Positions 5,962 to 8,021 of a stretch of 8,021 nucleotides of DNA are shown here, piece after piece. The DNA lies in assembly GCA_025936955.1 (NCBI GenBank), contig JAICSL010000064.1:1-8021 (forward strand). The letters are read 5' to 3'. The translations under genes were made by a program, and so were the position numbers. Every line of letters starts with the position of its first letter. Position 1 is the first letter of the stretch. The notes beneath the pieces were generated by a model that was given only the letters and a program-made list of their open reading frames with translations, ran no database searches and had not been told where the DNA came from. This stretch comes from Nitrososphaeraceae archaeon (GTDB lineage: Archaea; Thermoproteota; Nitrososphaeria; Nitrososphaerales; Nitrososphaeraceae).

Positions 5962-6126
5962 AAAGCCACTTGGACCCCCAAGGACTTGTATACTATAAGC
6001 AAAAATAATACGGATATAAGTATTCAACAGATCTTAAAACATCTAATACCAATTAATTCAAAAGTTACTACTCGTAGAATACAGGATCGAATTACTAAAA
6101 AAGACGATCAATTTATAAACAAATAG
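5962..6126 (+). pseudogene. Possible Myb/SANT-like fragment
   Basis: The frame is open for 54 codons between TAG 5959-5961 and TAG 6124-6126, but has no ATG near its start. It reads KATWTPKDLYTISKNNTD, then SIQQILKHLIPINSKV and TTRRIQDRITKKDDQ. The Trp-Thr-Pro start, the helix-turn-helix-like spacing and the basic end loosely resemble Myb/SANT DNA-binding modules. The preceding codons, beyond the TAG, could be its lost N-terminus. This is a weak resemblance by eye only; a chance frame is equally possible. Confidence 0.2.
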
Positions 6127-6520
6127 ATATATTAAATATTATGAAAATACTCATTGAGAAATACGGATAACAGTAATTATTTGAATATCATTATTTATTT
6201 TAGTAACATTCATAGTCCTGTTTGTTCTCGCTGAGCTTGTTATACGAAAACATAGTAAAACTCAATCCTTAACTCATTTTGAATACACAATAGCTTCCTG
6301 TAGGGTTGCTTGATAAAACACATATTCTGATGCAGTATACCTGATAGTCTCCGACATGGTTCTAGCTCAGACAATATAATGTCATTTCTATCTAAACACA
6401 CTATGGCAAGTATCTATGAAGATGTGAATTACTTTCCTACTTTTTCTTTTCTTTATATTTACATGTCTTTGTCATAACATTCACAGGAGCCTCATTATAA
6501 CTATATTCATACTAAATCAG
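6127..6520. other. Intergenic stretch, nothing firm
   Basis: No gene is supported. The best fragment is a 27-codon minus-strand frame at 6274-6357 (MSETIRYTASEYVFYQATLQ and on), which has no promoter or family support. No tRNA or strong hairpin was seen. Confidence 0.45.
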
Positions 6521-6871
6521 TCAACTATTTTTGGATACTACCAGCATGAATCCCAAGTCCGTGTGTAAATTACCTGTTAGACGATCTCCAATCTTGCAAG
6601 ACATATTGTCAAGAATTGATAGTGATTCTATTTTTGCATTATTGCAGGCAGGACATTTATAGATTGCAATCTCATTATTTATCAAGGTGGCACACCACAA
6701 GCAAGCATCACATAAGATGAAATATTTTTGGTGATAACTTTGTCTATTTTTATTATTTTCACTAATCAATCGTGAATTAGTTCCAAGAGAATGTAGAATA
6801 TTGTTATTGTTAACATTACTGTTTAGGCTATCATAAATAAATGAAAAACCTCCAATTATCTCACGTGTCAT
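6521..6871 (-). CDS. 116-residue zinc-ribbon protein, unknown function
   Basis: The C-terminal half carries YFILCDACLWCAT (C54, C57, C60), then IYKCPACNNAKIESLSI (C73, C76). Two CxxC pairs 16 residues apart make a typical zinc ribbon, and a sixth cysteine sits at 92. The first 50 residues are Asn/Ser-rich and probably disordered (NSNVNNNNILHS). There is no signal peptide or membrane helix. The layout, a disordered start followed by one zinc ribbon, suggests nucleic-acid or protein binding, but I cannot name a function. The ATG at 6871 lies about 26 bases from the centre of a TATA-like CTTATTAAG, so the transcript is probably leaderless. It is divergent from the secreted propeller gene, with about 210 bases between them. 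Confidence 0.75.
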   Translation of the reverse strand: MTREIIGGFSFIYDSLNSNVNNNNILHSLGTNSRLISENNKNRQSYHQKYFILCDACLWCATLINNEIAIYKCPACNNAKIESLSILDNMSCKIGDRLTGNLHTDLGFMLVVSKNS

Positions 6872-6892
6872 AAAAACAATGTTTGAGGATGA

Positions 6893-6901
6893 CTTAATAA
6901 G
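6893..6901 (-). promoter_or_regulatory. TATA-like box of the 116-residue zinc-ribbon gene
   Basis: The minus strand reads AAGCTTATTAAGTCA, centred 26 bases before the ATG at 6871. This is the spacing expected for a leaderless archaeal transcript. Confidence 0.45.
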
Positions 6902-7050
6902 CTTGAATGAACATAGTTAACCTTAATAGATTTCTAAACTTGTTCAAGATTCTTCACTAATGTCAGAGATAGTCAAACTGCACGAGATTATGCAAATGTA
7001 ATCCATGACCTACATCCATTCATAACACTAACATTCATGAAAAATGAAAC

Positions 7051-7060
7051 GTATATTTAT
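7051..7060 (+). promoter_or_regulatory. TATA box of the secreted propeller gene
   Basis: GTATATTTAT is centred near 7055. Predicted transcription start is about 7081, almost on the ATG at 7083. Confidence 0.5.
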
Positions 7061-7082
7061 TAATTATGGATAGTAATGTTGT

Positions 7083-8021
7083 ATGTTGATTCCAAATAAT
7101 AAAATGCTTTCACCTACATCATTAGTTTTAAGCTGTTCGTTCATAATAGTAATAGCAGGAATAGTATTATTCAGCGGAATCGGTATTAATTTGAATAATA
7201 ATAATCAAGTACAAGCACAAGAGCAGCAACAAGTAGTGGGTCAGTTAAAGGTTAACAAATTGTGGGAAACTCCTGCCAATTTGAAGAACCCAGAATCAGT
7301 TGCTTATGCACCTAAGCAGAATATCTTGTTTATTTCAAATGTAAATGGAAAACCAGATCAAAAGGATCAAAATGGATTCATTTCTAAAGTATCACCATCT
7401 AATGGGAGTATAATCGAGTTAAAATGGCTAACAGGACTAAATGCACCGAAAGGTATAGCTATTTCTAATGATGGTAATAAATTATATGTTTCTGATGTCA
7501 CAGACCTAGTAGAGATAGATATTGCTAGTGGAAAAATAATCAAGCGCTTCAATGCACCAGGAAGCTCTTTTCTTAATGATGTTGTAGCAGATAATCAAGG
7601 AAATATCTATGTATCAGATACTGGTACCAATACTATCTACAAGCTAGATGCTAATCTTGGCAATAGTACAGTTCCTTTACAAGTTTGGCTGCAAAGTCCA
7701 CAGTTAAATGGCCCTAACGGTTTGCATATAGACAATAACAAAAATAAATTAATTGTTGTTTCTTTGGGACCTTTAAGTAAACCTGGTGGAGGCATTGAGG
7801 GTATCGATATAAAAAATAAGACGTTAAGCAATTTAGGAAAGGAAGGAACTACATCTCCTTTTGGCGGCCTTGATGGAATAGTATCTGATGCTACCGAAAT
7901 ACACTACTACGTTACTGACAATCCTGCAGGAAAGGTATATGCTGTTAATGCTGATGGAACAGGTTATCAAACCTTGATAGATTTACAGACAAAAGGCACT
8001 GCTGACCTAGGATCCATACCC
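7083..8021 (+). CDS. Secreted SMP-30/gluconolactonase-like beta-propeller (3' end cut off)
   Basis: The frame is open for 313 codons and runs off the window. Residues 1-46 form a signal peptide or N-terminal anchor: a short n-region with Lys7, a hydrophobic stretch at about 13-37, and VQAQ as a likely cleavage site near residue 45. Propeller blades follow. They include APKGIAISNDGNKLYVSD (121-138), LNDVVADNQGNIYVSDTGTN (164-183), GPNGLHIDNNKNKLIVV (210-226) and GLDGIVSDATEIHYYVTDN (262-280). The four positions that bind the metal in SMP-30/gluconolactonase enzymes appear conserved: E71 (PESVAY), N165 (LND), N212 (PNG) and D264 (LDG). This suggests a divalent-metal lactonase or sugar-lactone-type hydrolase outside the cell; the substrate is unknown. 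I prefer ATG 7083 to ATG 7104 because it supplies the positive charge and fits the promoter as a leaderless start. Only the last blade is probably missing. Confidence 0.88.
   Translation, partial: MLIPNNKMLSPTSLVLSCSFIIVIAGIVLFSGIGINLNNNNQVQAQEQQQVVGQLKVNKLWETPANLKNPESVAYAPKQNILFISNVNGKPDQKDQNGFISKVSPSNGSIIELKWLTGLNAPKGIAISNDGNKLYVSDVTDLVEIDIASGKIIKRFNAPGSSFLNDVVADNQGNIYVSDTGTNTIYKLDANLGNSTVPLQVWLQSPQLNGPNGLHIDNNKNKLIVVSLGPLSKPGGGIEGIDIKNKTLSNLGKEGTTSPFGGLDGIVSDATEIHYYVTDNPAGKVYAVNADGTGYQTLIDLQTKGTADLGSIP

Noticed and set aside
6274..6357. 27-codon minus-strand ORF (MSETIRYTASEYVF...)
   Set aside because: It is too short, with no promoter or family support.
1..8021. A new multi-gene defence or mobile system
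   Set aside because: No nuclease, helicase, transposase, integrase, toxin-antitoxin or reverse transcriptase motifs were found. Genes are single, on alternating strands and with separate promoters.

Overview
The window looks like an accessory stretch of an ammonia-oxidising archaeon of the Nitrososphaerales, most likely Candidatus Nitrosocosmicus or a close relative. This is an inference. It rests on AT-rich DNA, archaeal TATA boxes placed about 26 bases before start codons with very short leaders and no obvious Shine-Dalgarno sequences, and the gene content: tandem YsnF/AvaK (DUF2382) proteins, small CxxC zinc-ribbon proteins and a secreted SMP-30-like propeller. No rRNA, tRNA, CRISPR array, transposase or integrase was seen.

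Layout. 38-344 (-) is a broken tyrosine/dual-specificity phosphatase that keeps its HCx5R loop. 412-3200 (-) is a cluster of three DUF2382 genes. The first has a recognisable N-terminus (955-1088) that is out of frame by one base in an A-tract. The second (1268-1906) is intact. The third (2604-3200) is a heavily decayed relative of the first. A possible 53-residue ORF lies between the second and third. 3250-3830 holds nothing I recognise. 3875-4840 (+) is an intact short-chain dehydrogenase with a TTG start. It converges on a 42-residue CxxC/CxxC mini-protein (4963-5091, -). 5423-5881 (+) is a SnoaL-like pseudogene with two Gln-to-stop changes and a local frame excursion. 5962-6126 (+) is a weak remnant that might be Myb/SANT-like. 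6521-6871 (-) is a 116-residue zinc-ribbon protein, divergent from a secreted SMP-30/gluconolactonase-like propeller (7083 to the window end, +, incomplete).

How it fits together. There is no sign of one multi-gene operon: each gene appears to have its own promoter, and strands alternate. The theme is expansion and decay of a probable stress-associated family (DUF2382) among other broken genes, in a region of low coding density. Three of the recognisable genes are clear pseudogenes and a fourth is one base away from being intact. I did not find a convincing new multi-component system. The most useful leads are the one-base A-tract differences in two DUF2382 N-termini, the near-identical 38-base block they share, and the small proteins.
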